A stretch of 22,571 bases of DNA from Aureococcus anophagefferens (taxonomy: Eukaryota; Sar; Pelagophyceae; Pelagomonadales; Pelagomonadaceae), in assembly GCF_000186865.1 (NCBI RefSeq), contig NW_008705599.1:202011-224581 (forward strand), in the 5' to 3' direction. The notes below the pieces were generated by a model, which searched no databases, had not been told where the DNA came from, and worked only from the letters and a program-made list of their open reading frames with translations. Shown in pieces: positions 1-8,202 of this stretch. Position numbers and translations under genes: made by a program. Position 1 is the first letter of the stretch; each line of letters begins with the position of its first letter.

Positions 1-246
1 TTTTTGTCTCGGAAGTTCCTCGTTCGCGCGTCGCGCGGCCGCGCGCGCGCCCGACGGCGGCCGCTCGTCGGGGCCCGGCGGCTCGCGGCCGCGACGATAG
101 GGCGGGCCGACGAGCGAGCGAACGGCGCGCCGGTCGCGTCGCGCGGTCGCGCGCGGTCGCGCGCTGTTGGTCATTGTTGACCTTCACTTGCACAGGCAGC
201 CAAATTGGCTCGTCGGTTTCAGGCGGAATGGCGCCGCGTCGAGGAG
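1..246 (+). promoter_or_regulatory. Upstream region of the Myb/SANT gene
   Basis: This is GC-rich sequence with runs of CG dinucleotides and no supportable gene. A less GC-rich patch at about 168-215 contains CCTTCACTTG at 181-190, a motif that recurs upstream of other genes here. The reading frame of the downstream gene is open back to 181 but has no ATG before 247. The start is therefore either 247 or lies in an upstream exon; CACAG at 191-195 could be a splice acceptor. Confidence 0.3.
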
Positions 247-2602
247 ATGGTCGCGCTGACCGAGGTCGACCACGTGCGCCTCTTCGCGAACGGCGAGACC
301 GACCACGGTGTCGACTCGTTGGGCCCCCACGCCGACTCCATCGTGGCGACGATGAAGTTGTACGAGCGGCTCCGCGAGCAGCACCCGGAGCTGCCGCCGC
401 TGGAGTTCCCGGCCTCCGCGACGAGCGCGCAGAAGCTGGAGCTGTTCAGGGCCTGCGTCGCCGACGGCACCTACGGCGTGGAGCAGTGGCGCTGCGTCTA
501 CAGCGACATGGGGTGCCACCTCTACATGTTCGCCGCGCCGGTCGACAAGCTCGGCGACCCGATGCTCCGCGCGCGCGACGGCGGCGTCTTCGCGATGACC
601 GTTCTCGAGGTCGAGCCCGAGTCCCTCTACGCGCTCCCCGCCGTCATGGCGGGGCAGCAGATCGTCGCCGCGCTCCAGCTCGACGACGACACCTTCGTAG
701 CAGTCGTCTTCTTCCACGCGGTCGCCGCGCTGGGCGCGAACCGCGGCGCGCTCGTCGGCTCCAAGCTCATCCTCAGGGGGAAGGCCGAGGAGGAGCACGC
801 CGCCGCCAAGGCGGCGCTCGCCCGCGCCCTCGCGTGCGAGGAGCAGTCGGACTTTGACGTCGCGGCCGCGAACGCGGCCCTCTCCATCGACGACTGCTCG
901 CGCGCGGACTTCGGCGTCGGCGCGGGCCTCGGCGACGCGGCGCTGTCCGTCGACGACGCGGGCTTCGGCGTCGGCGCGGGCCTCGGCGACGCGGCGCTGT
1001 CCGTCGACGGCGCGGACTTCGCGGGCCTCGGCGACGCGGCGCTGTCCGTCGACGACGCGGGCTTCGGCGTCGGCGCGGGCCTCGGCGACGCGGCGCTGTC
1101 CGTCGACGGCGCGGACTTCGCGGGCCTCGGCGACGCGGCGCTGTCCCTCGACGGCGCGGACTTCGCGGGCCTCGGCGACGCGGCGCTGTCCCTCGACGGC
1201 GCGGGCTTCGCGGGCCTCGGCGACGCGGCGCTGTCCGTCGACGACGCGAACTTCGGCGACGACGCGGACCTCGGCGCCGCGGCGCGGTTCCTCGACGCCG
1301 CGGCGAGCGGCGACGACTACGCGCTGGAGATGCTCCTCGACGAGGGCGACGCGGACCTCGGCGCCGCGGCCCTGGGCGAGGACGACGCGAACCTGGGCGC
1401 CGCGGCCCTGGGCGAGGACGACGCGGCGCAGCTCGTCACGCTGTTGGTCCGGCTTGAAGACGTGTCGAAGCGCGACGACGCGTGGGAGGTGCTCCTCGAC
1501 GACGACGCGATGGCCCGCCTCGTCGACGGCGTCGACGGCGGCGCGCCGGCGTCGCGCTTCGTCGACGCCGCGCAGCCCCCCGGCGCCGCGCTCGCGGACC
1601 GGCGCGCGCACGCGAACGAGCTCGCGCGCGACCGGCTCGCGCGGCTGCCGCCCGCGGCGCGGCAGGTCTACCGCGACTACCAGAACAAGCTCCGGCGCGA
1701 CCGGCTCGCGGCGCTGCCGCCCGCGGAGCGCCGGCGGCGGCTCGACGACCGGGCCAAGTACGAGCGCGACCGGTTCGCGAAGTGGTTCGCGAAGAAGTCG
1801 GCCCGCCGACCGCCGCCGGTGGCTCGACCAGCGGAACAAGCTCGCGCGCGACCGGCTCGCGGAGCAGCTCGCGGCGCTGCCGCCCGCGGTGCTCGCGGAC
1901 CCCCTGGGCACGCTCTTGGACCAGCGCCGGTCGCCGACCTTCGCCGGCGCTCCGGCGCTCGCCGCGCCGCCGGCCTTCGCCACGCCGGGGGTCCCGCCGT
2001 GCCCGCCGCCCCCGCGGGCGCTCGGCCTGCCGCCGTGCCCGCCGCCCCCGCGGGCGCTTCGCCTGCCGCCCCGCGCGCCAGCCGCCGCCGCGCCGGCCTT
2101 CGCCGCCGCGCCGTCGCCCGCCGCGGCGCCGGCCTTCGCCGCCGCGCCGCCGCCCGCCGCGCCGCCGCCCGTGGCGCGCGCGGCTCCCGCCGCCACGCCC
2201 GTCGCGATGCCGGGCAGCGAGTCGCGGCCAAGGAAACGGCGCAAACCACTGGGCCCGCGGCGCCCGTGGCTTCCCGACGAGGACGAACGCGTCCGGCAAC
2301 TCGTCGAGGCCCGCGGACCGAAGCTCTGGGCAAAGATGGCCGTCGAGTTCAACGAGACGCTGGCCAAGGAGGACCGGCGGACCCAGTCGCAGATCCGCAC
2401 TCGCTGGCGCGATCACCTCGACCCGAGCGTCAACCGGGACCCCTTTACCGACCGCGAGATCGAGATCATCCGCGACGCGCAGCGCCGAATGCCCAACGAG
2501 TGGGTCTTGATCGCGGCGCTGCTCCCCGGGCGCATAGACACCCAGGTCAGCGACTACTGGTACCAGACGATCAGGAAGCTGGCGCGACGCGCGCCTAAGT
2601 AG
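247..2602 (+). CDS. R2R3-like Myb/SANT DNA-binding protein with tandem repeats; reading frame broken near 1798
   Basis: Likely a nuclear DNA-binding regulator. From the first in-frame ATG (247), residues 1-180 form a globular domain I do not recognise. Next come 15- and 18-residue Gly/Asp/Ala repeats (DNA 913-1263), charged repeats built on RDRLAxLPPA (about 1620-1900), a Pro/Ala linker (about 1930-2210) and a basic RPRKRRK stretch resembling a nuclear localisation signal. Two C-terminal Myb-type repeats follow. The first has PWLPDEDERV, GPKLWAKMA and RTRWRDHLDPS; the second has PFTDREIEII, EWVLIAALLPG and a terminal W/Y helix. The two-repeat spacing and the LPGRxDxQV-like motif match R2R3 Myb proteins. 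The N-terminal part reads in the frame of 247, whereas the Myb end reads one base further on, ending at TAG 2600-2602. The junction lies near 1795-1801 inside a conserved repeat and leaves no room for an ordinary intron. The fold call is strong; start and continuity are uncertain. Confidence 0.7.
913..1263 (+). repeat. Coding tandem repeat, 54-bp and 45-bp units
   Basis: Seven near-identical copies of GGCGACGCGGCGCTGTCC begin at 931, 985, 1030, 1084, 1129, 1174 and 1219, giving spacings of 54, 45, 54, 45, 45 and 45 bp. Each unit encodes GLGDAALSVDxAxF, with or without an extra GVG. All unit lengths are multiples of three, so copy-number change keeps the reading frame. A weaker related repeat (DADLGAAALGEDDA) follows at about 1347-1428. 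Confidence 0.9.
1790..1801 (+). other. Apparent +1 reading-frame break in the Myb gene
   Basis: Upstream, the frame of 247 gives KYERDRFAKWFAKK. Downstream, the frame shifted by one base gives PADRRRWLDQRNKLARDRLA. Both halves align to the same roughly 23-residue repeat (RDRLAxLPPAxRxxxxDxxxK), so the coding sense changes frame within a few codons. A base-call error, a real indel or programmed frameshifting could explain it. A very short GT-AG intron starting at GT 1797 is a less likely alternative. Confidence 0.6.
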
Positions 2603-2751
2603 TATCGCGCCCCGCACCGCCGCCTACCTGCCGCGCGTCGGTCGGGCGCCACCACGTCATCACGTCGGTCGCTTTCCGCATCGTCGAGTCGTGGATAATT
2701 AGGGTGCCGCCGGGGCTTCGGTGCGGTCGGGTCGCGATGCCGCGGGCCCGC
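2603..2751. other. Tail-to-tail intergenic region, Myb gene and GMD
   Basis: This stretch of about 150 bp between two convergent stop codons has no ORF or RNA gene that I can support. It presumably holds both 3' UTRs. I could not identify a canonical polyadenylation signal. Confidence 0.3.
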
Positions 2752-3861
2752 TCACTGGCGCGTGGACGCGAGCTCGGCCTTGAGCTCGGCCATGTCCGCG
2801 TCGACCATCTCCGTGGCGAGCTTCTTGAAGGTGATCTTGGGCTTCCAGCCGAGGTCGCGGCGCGCCTTGGCGGCGTCGCCGACGAGGAGGTCGACCTCCG
2901 TCGGGCGGTAGTACTTGGGGTCGACCTTGACGAGCTCGTGGCTCTCGTCGGCCGCGTCGACGCCGACCTCCTCCGCGGTGCCCGGCTCGCCGGTCCACTT
3001 GACCTTGATGCCGACGTGCTCGAAGCTCACCTCGACGAACTCGCGGACGCTGTGGCACTCGCCCGTCGCGAGGACGTAGTCGTCGGGCACGTCGCGCTGG
3101 ACCATGAGCCACATGCCCTCGACGTAGTCGCGCGCGTGGCCCCAGTCGCGCTTCGCGTCGAGGTTGCCGAGGTAGAGCGTCTTCTGCTGCTGGGCCTTGA
3201 TGCGGACGACGGCGCGCGTGATCTTGCGCGTGACGAACGTCGGGCCGCGCCGCGGCGACTCGTGGTTGAAGAGGATGCCGTTCGTGAGGTGCATGCCGTA
3301 GGCCTCGCGGTAGTTGACCAGCATCCAGTAGGCGTACTGCTTCGCGACGCCGTAGGGCGACCGCGGGTAGAAGGGCGTCGTCTCCGTCTGCGGGATCGCC
3401 TGCACCTTGCCGTAGAGCTCCGAGGTGGACGCCTGGTAGAGGCGGCAGCTCTTCTCGAGGCCCGCGGAGCGCACGGCGTTGAGGAGCCGCAGCGTGCCGA
3501 TGCCGTCGGCCTCCGCCGTGTACTCGCTCATCTCGAAGGACACCTTGACGTGCGACATCGCGCCCAGATTGTAGATCTCGTCGGGCTTGACCTCGCTGAT
3601 GATGTGGAAGAGGTTGCTGCTGTCCGTCAGGTCCCCGTAGTGGAGGAAGAGCCGCACGTCGTCGGCGTGCATGTCCTTGTAGATGTGCTCGATGCGGCCC
3701 GTGTTGAACGACGACGACCGCCGGATGATGCCGTGGACGACGTAGCCTTTCTCGAGCAGGAACTCGGTCAGATAGGAGCCGTCCTGGCCCGTGACGCCCG
3801 TCACGAGCGCGACCTTCGGCTGCGCGCCCTTCTTCGCCTTCTTTGCGACGTGGGCGGCCAT
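2752..3861 (-). CDS. gmd: GDP-mannose 4,6-dehydratase
   Basis: This enzyme converts GDP-D-mannose to GDP-4-keto-6-deoxy-D-mannose with bound NADP, the first committed step to GDP-L-fucose and other 6-deoxyhexoses. The protein is 369 residues, a normal family length, with a short Lys-rich N-terminal extension and no signal peptide, so it is probably cytosolic. The Rossmann motif [11 protein letters not shown] is at residues 21-31. The GMD signature [13 protein letters not shown] is at 49-61, [12 protein letters not shown] at 98-109, STSELYG at 145-151 (catalytic Thr/Ser and Glu), and YGVAK at 170-174 (catalytic Tyr170 and Lys174). The NADP-phosphate and tetramer region [11 protein letters not shown] is at 204-214. 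The usual NLAAQSHV reads NLGAMSHV, a mild variation. The partner GDP-fucose synthase is not in this window. The ATG at 3859-3861 precedes the conserved domain directly. Confidence 0.96.
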   Translation of the reverse strand: MAAHVAKKAKKGAQPKVALVTGVTGQDGSYLTEFLLEKGYVVHGIIRRSSSFNTGRIEHIYKDMHADDVRLFLHYGDLTDSSNLFHIISEVKPDEIYNLGAMSHVKVSFEMSEYTAEADGIGTLRLLNAVRSAGLEKSCRLYQASTSELYGKVQAIPQTETTPFYPRSPYGVAKQYAYWMLVNYREAYGMHLTNGILFNHESPRRGPTFVTRKITRAVVRIKAQQQKTLYLGNLDAKRDWGHARDYVEGMWLMVQRDVPDDYVLATGECHSVREFVEVSFEHVGIKVKWTGEPGTAEEVGVDAADESHELVKVDPKYYRPTEVDLLVGDAAKARRDLGWKPKITFKKLATEMVDADMAELKAELASTRQ

Positions 3862-4034
3862 GGCTCACAGTGTTGGCAGCCCGACGTGTTGGTGGCTGCG
3901 CAAAAAATATTATGGCCGCCCACGCACCGGCAGCTCGCAAATGGGAGCAAAGTTGCAGTTTGCCATGCTGCCCGATTGCCGGCCCGACTCGACGCCGCTC
4001 AACGATGATGGCTGCAGCTCGAAGATAGCACGCG
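3862..4034. promoter_or_regulatory. Bidirectional promoter region between GMD and the pseudokinase gene
   Basis: Only 173 bp separate two divergent start codons, so promoter elements for both genes must fit here or within the genes. The region is markedly more AT-rich than its surroundings, with an A/T run AAAAAATATTATGG at about 3903-3916 that could act as a TATA-like element. Two TGTTGG copies lie near 3871 and 3889. This is positional inference. Confidence 0.45.
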
Positions 4035-5129
4035 ATGGGTGCGGGCGCTTCGAGCGCGGCGGCGCCCGCCTGGACCGAGCAAGCGCCGGACAACTTCGAG
4101 CATTGCGGCATGCCGAGCGACGGCAGCCTGGGCTGCGGGCTGCGCGTCCGGCGCAAGCGCTGGCCCCGGGCCGTCTACTGCCTCTACGCGTTCCGCGAGG
4201 ACGACGGCCGCGAGGTCGCAGCGCTGCGCGCGAGCGCCGGCCACCCGTTCGTCGTCGCGCTGCGCCACTCCTTCGTCGCCGGCGGCCACACGTACGCCGT
4301 CTTGGAACATCACGGCGCGGACGGCGGACTCTGGGAGCACCTGCGGCACCAGGGCCCGCTCGAGGAGCGGCGCGCGGCGCTCTACGCCGCGGAGATCGCG
4401 AGCGCCCTGGACCACGTCCACGCGCGCGGCTTCGTGCTCCGCGGCCTCTGCCCCGAGGCCGTGTCCCTCGACGTGTTAGGCCACGCGAAGCTGTCGTCGT
4501 TCCAGCTCGCGGCGCCCGTCGACGGCGAGTCCCGGTCGCGGGCCGTCGGCGTGCCCGAGTACCGCGCGCCGGAGATGGTCCGCCAGCTGCCCTACGGCGT
4601 CGGCGTCGACCGGTGGGCGCTGGGGGTGTTAGTGTTCGAGATGCTCGCGGGACACGCGCCGTTCCTCGGCGGCAGCCGCGAGGAGCTCGAGACGCTGATC
4701 CTCAAGGGGGTCGTGGATTACGAGGACATGACGGCGACGAGGCGGCAGCGGGTCTCCGGGGACGCGCGGGACCTCGTCGCGGCGCTGACGCGCCTGGAAC
4801 CCGCGGCCCGGCCGGCGCTCCGCGACCTCGCGCGCTTCCGCTTCTTCGGCGGGCTCGACTGGGACGCGCTCCCGTCGCGGCCCATCGTCGACGACGTGCA
4901 CCTCTCCGACGCCGCGAGCCTCGAGGCCGTCCGGCGGCTCGGGCGGCCGGCGGAGGAGACCTGGCTCCCCGACGACGTCCTCGGCCACGTCGCGTCGTTC
5001 CTGCGCCTCGGGCCCGCGCGGCCCGCGCTCCGCGACGAGGAGTGGGCGGCGCTGCGCGAGGACGACGTCCGCCGGTTCCGGCTCGACCGGCGCGCGCCGC
5101 TCGGTCTGAGCCCGCGGGAGCCGGAGTAA
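4035..5129 (+). CDS. N-myristoylated AGC-like pseudokinase with possible C-terminal F-box
   Basis: The 364-residue protein starts MGAGASS, a good N-myristoylation motif (Gly2, Ser6), suggesting membrane attachment. Residues about 40-275 follow the protein kinase fold: HPFVVALRHSF (70-80), EEIASALDHVH-like helix E (about 119-129), YRAPEM (176-181), GVDRWALGVLVFEMLAGHAPF (190-210), and an AGC-style RFFGGLDWDAL (268-279). The catalytic positions are replaced. The VAIK-type Lys aligns with Tyr51, the HRD Asp with Gly137, the catalytic-loop Asn with Ala142, and DFG reads SFQ at 155-157. There is no recognisable Gly loop. It is therefore predicted to be a catalytically dead scaffold or allosteric regulator rather than a kinase. 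Residues 310-323 (WLPDDVLGHVASFL) resemble the start of an F-box, which would link it to SCF ubiquitin ligases; this part is tentative. The stop lies 18 bp from the stop of the convergent JmjC gene. Confidence 0.8.
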   Translation: MGAGASSAAAPAWTEQAPDNFEHCGMPSDGSLGCGLRVRRKRWPRAVYCLYAFREDDGREVAALRASAGHPFVVALRHSFVAGGHTYAVLEHHGADGGLWEHLRHQGPLEERRAALYAAEIASALDHVHARGFVLRGLCPEAVSLDVLGHAKLSSFQLAAPVDGESRSRAVGVPEYRAPEMVRQLPYGVGVDRWALGVLVFEMLAGHAPFLGGSREELETLILKGVVDYEDMTATRRQRVSGDARDLVAALTRLEPAARPALRDLARFRFFGGLDWDALPSRPIVDDVHLSDAASLEAVRRLGRPAEETWLPDDVLGHVASFLRLGPARPALRDEEWAALREDDVRRFRLDRRAPLGLSPREPE

Positions 5130-5147
5130 CGCGTCGGTTGTGGATGC

Positions 5148-7781
5148 TTACTGCTTGGCGCGGAGGACGCCCGGGAAGTGGCGCGACAGTTCCCAGCGGA
5201 TGAGGGGGGGCAGCGGCGTCGCGAAGTCGCGCGGCTTCGACGCCGACGGCGGCGGCGAGTGCGCGTCCTCCGGCGGCGGCTTGGCCGGCGAGGGCAGCGC
5301 GACCAGCGGCGGCGGGGCCAGCGGCGGCAGCGGCAGCGTCGGCGGCGACGGGAGCCGCGCGGCGGGCGGCGGCGGCGGCGCGTAGGGCGGCGGCGGCGGC
5401 GCGTAGGGCGGCGGCGGCGGCGGCGCGTAGGGCGGCGGCGGCGGCGCGTAGGGCCGCGGGCGCTTCGCCGGCGGCGGCGGGTCGAGGCTCGGCAGGAGCG
5501 CGCGCGCGGGCGGCGCGAAGGTGCCCGGCGCGGCGCCGTGCGTCGGCGGCGACCGCGGGTGGAGCGCGGCGCGCTGCGCCGGGTGGGGCTGGAGCGCGGC
5601 GCGCCGCGGCGGCGACGCCGGCGCGATGACCCAGCGCGGCGGCGGGCTGTAGCGGCCCGACGCGCCCTCCGGCCGCGCGTAGCTCTGCCGCGGCGGCGGC
5701 ACGGGCGCGGCGCGCGGCGCGGCCGGCCCGGGCAGCAGCACGGCGCCCTCGACGAGCGCCGCGGGCGACGCCGCGGGCGGCGCCGCGGGCGACGCCGGCA
5801 GGAGCACGGCGCCCTCGACGAGCGCCACGGGCGCGTCCGGGGCCGCCGCGCGCGGCGGCGCGCGGGCGCGGGCGGCGACCTCCGCGACGATGGCGAGCTT
5901 GAGCTCCACCGACTCGTGCGACGCCTCGCTCGGCGCCTCGCTCGGCGTCGCCTCCGGCGCGGCCTCCGACGCCTCCGACTCCGGCTCCTCGTCCGGTCGC
6001 TCCCCGCCCGGCTCCGGCGCCGACGCCTCCGGCTCCTCCTCCGGCTCCGGCTCCTCCTCCGGCTCCGGCGCCGGCTCCTCGGCGGGCACGTCGAGCGCCG
6101 CCTCCTCGGGCGCCGCCTCGGGCGCCGCGTCGAGCGGCTCCTCGACGGGCTCCTCGACGGGCGCCGCCGGCGCCTCGCGCGCGGCGTCGACGCGGCCCTT
6201 GAGGTCCGCGACGGCGACGGCCATGCGGCGCACCTCGGAGATGGGCCCCTTGGACAGGGCGACGACGGCGTGGCCCGGCCCCCGGTGCCGGAGGCCGCAG
6301 CCCACGCAGAGGAACGGCGTCGCCGCCTCGGAGCCGTCCTCGGCCTCGGCCAGGCACCCGTCGCAGCGGACGTAGTGGCAGGGCAGCTCGACGGCGCAGG
6401 CGTCGCAGCGCACGACGAGCGCGCCCGCGGGCTCCGGGCCGACGGAGAGGCGCCGGGACCGGAGCCGCGCGAGCGCCTCGGACTCGGACCGCAGCGTCGC
6501 CGCCACGCTCCCCGCGACGACGCCCAGCAGCTCGGGCAGGCCGCGCTTCGCGCGCGCGTCCAACGCGGCGTCGGAGCGCCGCGCCCGCGGGCTCCCCGGC
6601 CGCTCCAGCCCCCCCGCGTGGGCCACGAGGTGCCGCGCGACGTCGAGGATCACCGTCCGGATCGCGATCAAGTTCGGCACGCCGATGCGCTCGTTGACCG
6701 CCGCGCGGTCCAGCGCGTCGCTGAGCTGCCCCGCGCAGAGCTCCCCGAAGTTCCAGGAGCTGTGCACGGTCACGGAGTCGGCGACGACCCAGTGGAGCGT
6801 GCCGCCCTTGAGCACGACGACGTCGCCCGCCCTCTGCAGGCCGACGCGCACGGGCACGCCGTGGCTCCGGAGCCAGTCCGGGTCGGGCCACCAGTTGCCC
6901 TCGGCGACGTAGATGTCGACGCCCGCGTGCTCCAACGCCAAGGACCGCACCCGCGCCGCGTGCTCCGGGTCGACCGCGTACCACGTCGAGCTCCCGGGGC
7001 CGTGGCAGCAGTTGACGCTCGAGAACCGCAGATTCTCCTCGTGGCCGCCCGTCCAGACGCCGCGCCGCTTGAGGTACATCTGGGGCGCCGTCATGCCGCT
7101 CACGCCCTGCCGCGCGAAGCGCAGGCAGTCGCTCGCCGACTGCCAGAGCATCCACGGCGGCAGCGTCCGCCGGAGGTGCGCGAGCTCCGCGTCCATGACG
7201 CCGACCATGTCGACGTTCGCCGCGAACTCGATGTGGCCCACCTCGGCCTTGGGCTTCTCGCCCCGGCCCCGCTTCTTCCTCGGCGTCGCGGCGCGCCGGC
7301 CGAACGGCGACGGCTCCGGCGCCGCGGGCTCCGCGGGCACGAGGCCCGAGGCCACGTCGTCGGCCATGAGGTCGATGTAGGGGCCCAGGGCCTTGACCGT
7401 GGACCACTGCTTCGGCAGGTTCCAGCCGGGCGCGCTCAGAGGCTTCTGCATGACCATGGCGATCTTCGCGCCCCCGTGGCGCCGCCGGAGCGCCGCGAGG
7501 CCCAGGGGGCCCGCGTCGCCGCCCGCGGGCAGCAGGCCCCGCAGGATCACGATGCTCCGGTCCAGCGCCGCGTCCTGGGTCTCCTCCGCGTCGCCGCCGC
7601 ACGCGACGACGGGGATCTCGAGCAACGCGGCGTCCGAGTCGCCGCGCGCGGCGGGCGCCGCCGCGCGCTTCCGGCTCTTGGGCTTCGGCTTCTCCGGCGC
7701 CTCCTTGGCGGGGGACGCCTCGTTGCTGAGCACCTTCTGCTCCCAGGCCGTGTCGCCGCGCGTGCGCGGCTTGAGGCTCAT
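5148..7781 (-). CDS. KDM6/UTX-like JmjC histone lysine demethylase
   Basis: This is a predicted nuclear Fe(II)/2-oxoglutarate dioxygenase removing methyl groups from histone lysines; the UTX/JMJD3 family acts on H3K27me2/3. The protein is 877 residues. A short basic N-terminus precedes the JmjC domain at about 185-350. Its family signatures include MYLKRRGVWTGGHEENL (235-251), NCCHGPGSSTWYAV (257-270), NWWPDPDWL (296-304) and GTLHWVV (327-333). The iron ligands His247, Glu249 and His330 are intact. A Cys-rich zinc module at about 459-504 has three CxxC pairs (459/462, 473/476, 492/495), matching the position of the UTX GATA-like domain that reads the H3 tail. The remaining C-terminal part is low complexity: acidic Glu/Pro, then repeated YAPPPPP, then a charged tail. 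The N-terminal TPR array of animal UTX is absent. The start ATG is at 7779-7781. Confidence 0.9.
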   Translation of the reverse strand: MSLKPRTRGDTAWEQKVLSNEASPAKEAPEKPKPKSRKRAAAPAARGDSDAALLEIPVVACGGDAEETQDAALDRSIVILRGLLPAGGDAGPLGLAALRRRHGGAKIAMVMQKPLSAPGWNLPKQWSTVKALGPYIDLMADDVASGLVPAEPAAPEPSPFGRRAATPRKKRGRGEKPKAEVGHIEFAANVDMVGVMDAELAHLRRTLPPWMLWQSASDCLRFARQGVSGMTAPQMYLKRRGVWTGGHEENLRFSSVNCCHGPGSSTWYAVDPEHAARVRSLALEHAGVDIYVAEGNWWPDPDWLRSHGVPVRVGLQRAGDVVVLKGGTLHWVVADSVTVHSSWNFGELCAGQLSDALDRAAVNERIGVPNLIAIRTVILDVARHLVAHAGGLERPGSPRARRSDAALDARAKRGLPELLGVVAGSVAATLRSESEALARLRSRRLSVGPEPAGALVVRCDACAVELPCHYVRCDGCLAEAEDGSEAATPFLCVGCGLRHRGPGHAVVALSKGPISEVRRMAVAVADLKGRVDAAREAPAAPVEEPVEEPLDAAPEAAPEEAALDVPAEEPAPEPEEEPEPEEEPEASAPEPGGERPDEEPESEASEAAPEATPSEAPSEASHESVELKLAIVAEVAARARAPPRAAAPDAPVALVEGAVLLPASPAAPPAASPAALVEGAVLLPGPAAPRAAPVPPPRQSYARPEGASGRYSPPPRWVIAPASPPRRAALQPHPAQRAALHPRSPPTHGAAPGTFAPPARALLPSLDPPPPAKRPRPYAPPPPPYAPPPPPPYAPPPPPYAPPPPPAARLPSPPTLPLPPLAPPPLVALPSPAKPPPEDAHSPPPSASKPRDFATPLPPLIRWELSRHFPGVLRAKQ
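5375..5460 (-). repeat. YAPPPPP-coding GC-rich repeat within the JmjC gene
   Basis: On the plus strand, GGCGGCGGCGG runs are interrupted four times by CGCGTAGGGC. On the coding strand this gives four YAPPPPP-like heptads near the C-terminus. It is coding low-complexity sequence, prone to length change, and its proline runs could bind SH3 or WW domains. Confidence 0.7.
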
Positions 7782-8202
7782 GTCGATCTGCGGAGCCGAA
7801 AGCGAAATATCTGGCTTTCTCCGGCGCGTCGAGTTTCGGCGCTGCGGCTTTCGCTGCGCGCGCGCTGAAGTCTGTGGCGCGCGGCGCTACTGCTGAGCCC
7901 GCGGCCGCTCCGGTGGCGCGGCGGCTGCCGCGCGCGTTTTCTGAGCGTGCCGCCGATGCCAGAGACCCACGCGAGGAGCCGAATCAGAGAGAGAGCTCTA
8001 GAGAGAGCCGCGGTGAGCTCAAATCTCCACCGGCGCCGGTACCGCACGTCGCCGCCGCCGGCCGCGCCCAAAGCCACCAGCGCGTCTCCACGGCTTTTTG
8101 CACGGTCGTCAACCACAGCCACACCTTCACAACACATCGCCGCCGTCGACCGCGGCCGCACCATCGCGCTTTGCGCATTTAGTGGCAAAAACGTTCGAAC
8201 CA
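7782..8202. promoter_or_regulatory. Bidirectional promoter region between the JmjC and coiled-coil genes
   Basis: These 421 bp lie between divergent start codons and contain no ORF I would defend. A purine run of repeated AG with flanking GAGCTC lies at about 7985-8020, and CCTTCAC occurs at 8124-8130, 73 bp before the downstream ATG. Both genes probably have chromatin-related or structural products, so co-regulation is possible but unproven. Confidence 0.4.

Noticed and set aside
184..2400. 738-residue open frame on the minus strand over the Myb gene
   Set aside because: It is antisense to recognisable Myb repeats, its own sequence is Arg/Ala/Val-biased low complexity without motifs, and GC-rich DNA produces such shadows throughout.
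4035..5129. Calling the kinase-like gene a pseudogene
   Set aside because: The frame is intact with a good start and a lipidation motif, and structural kinase residues are kept. A selected pseudokinase explains this better than decay.
4702..7602. 966-residue minus-strand open frame over the pseudokinase and JmjC genes
   Set aside because: It is an out-of-frame shadow of the JmjC gene, almost entirely Arg/Gly/Ala-rich; the JmjC frame carries the conserved motifs.
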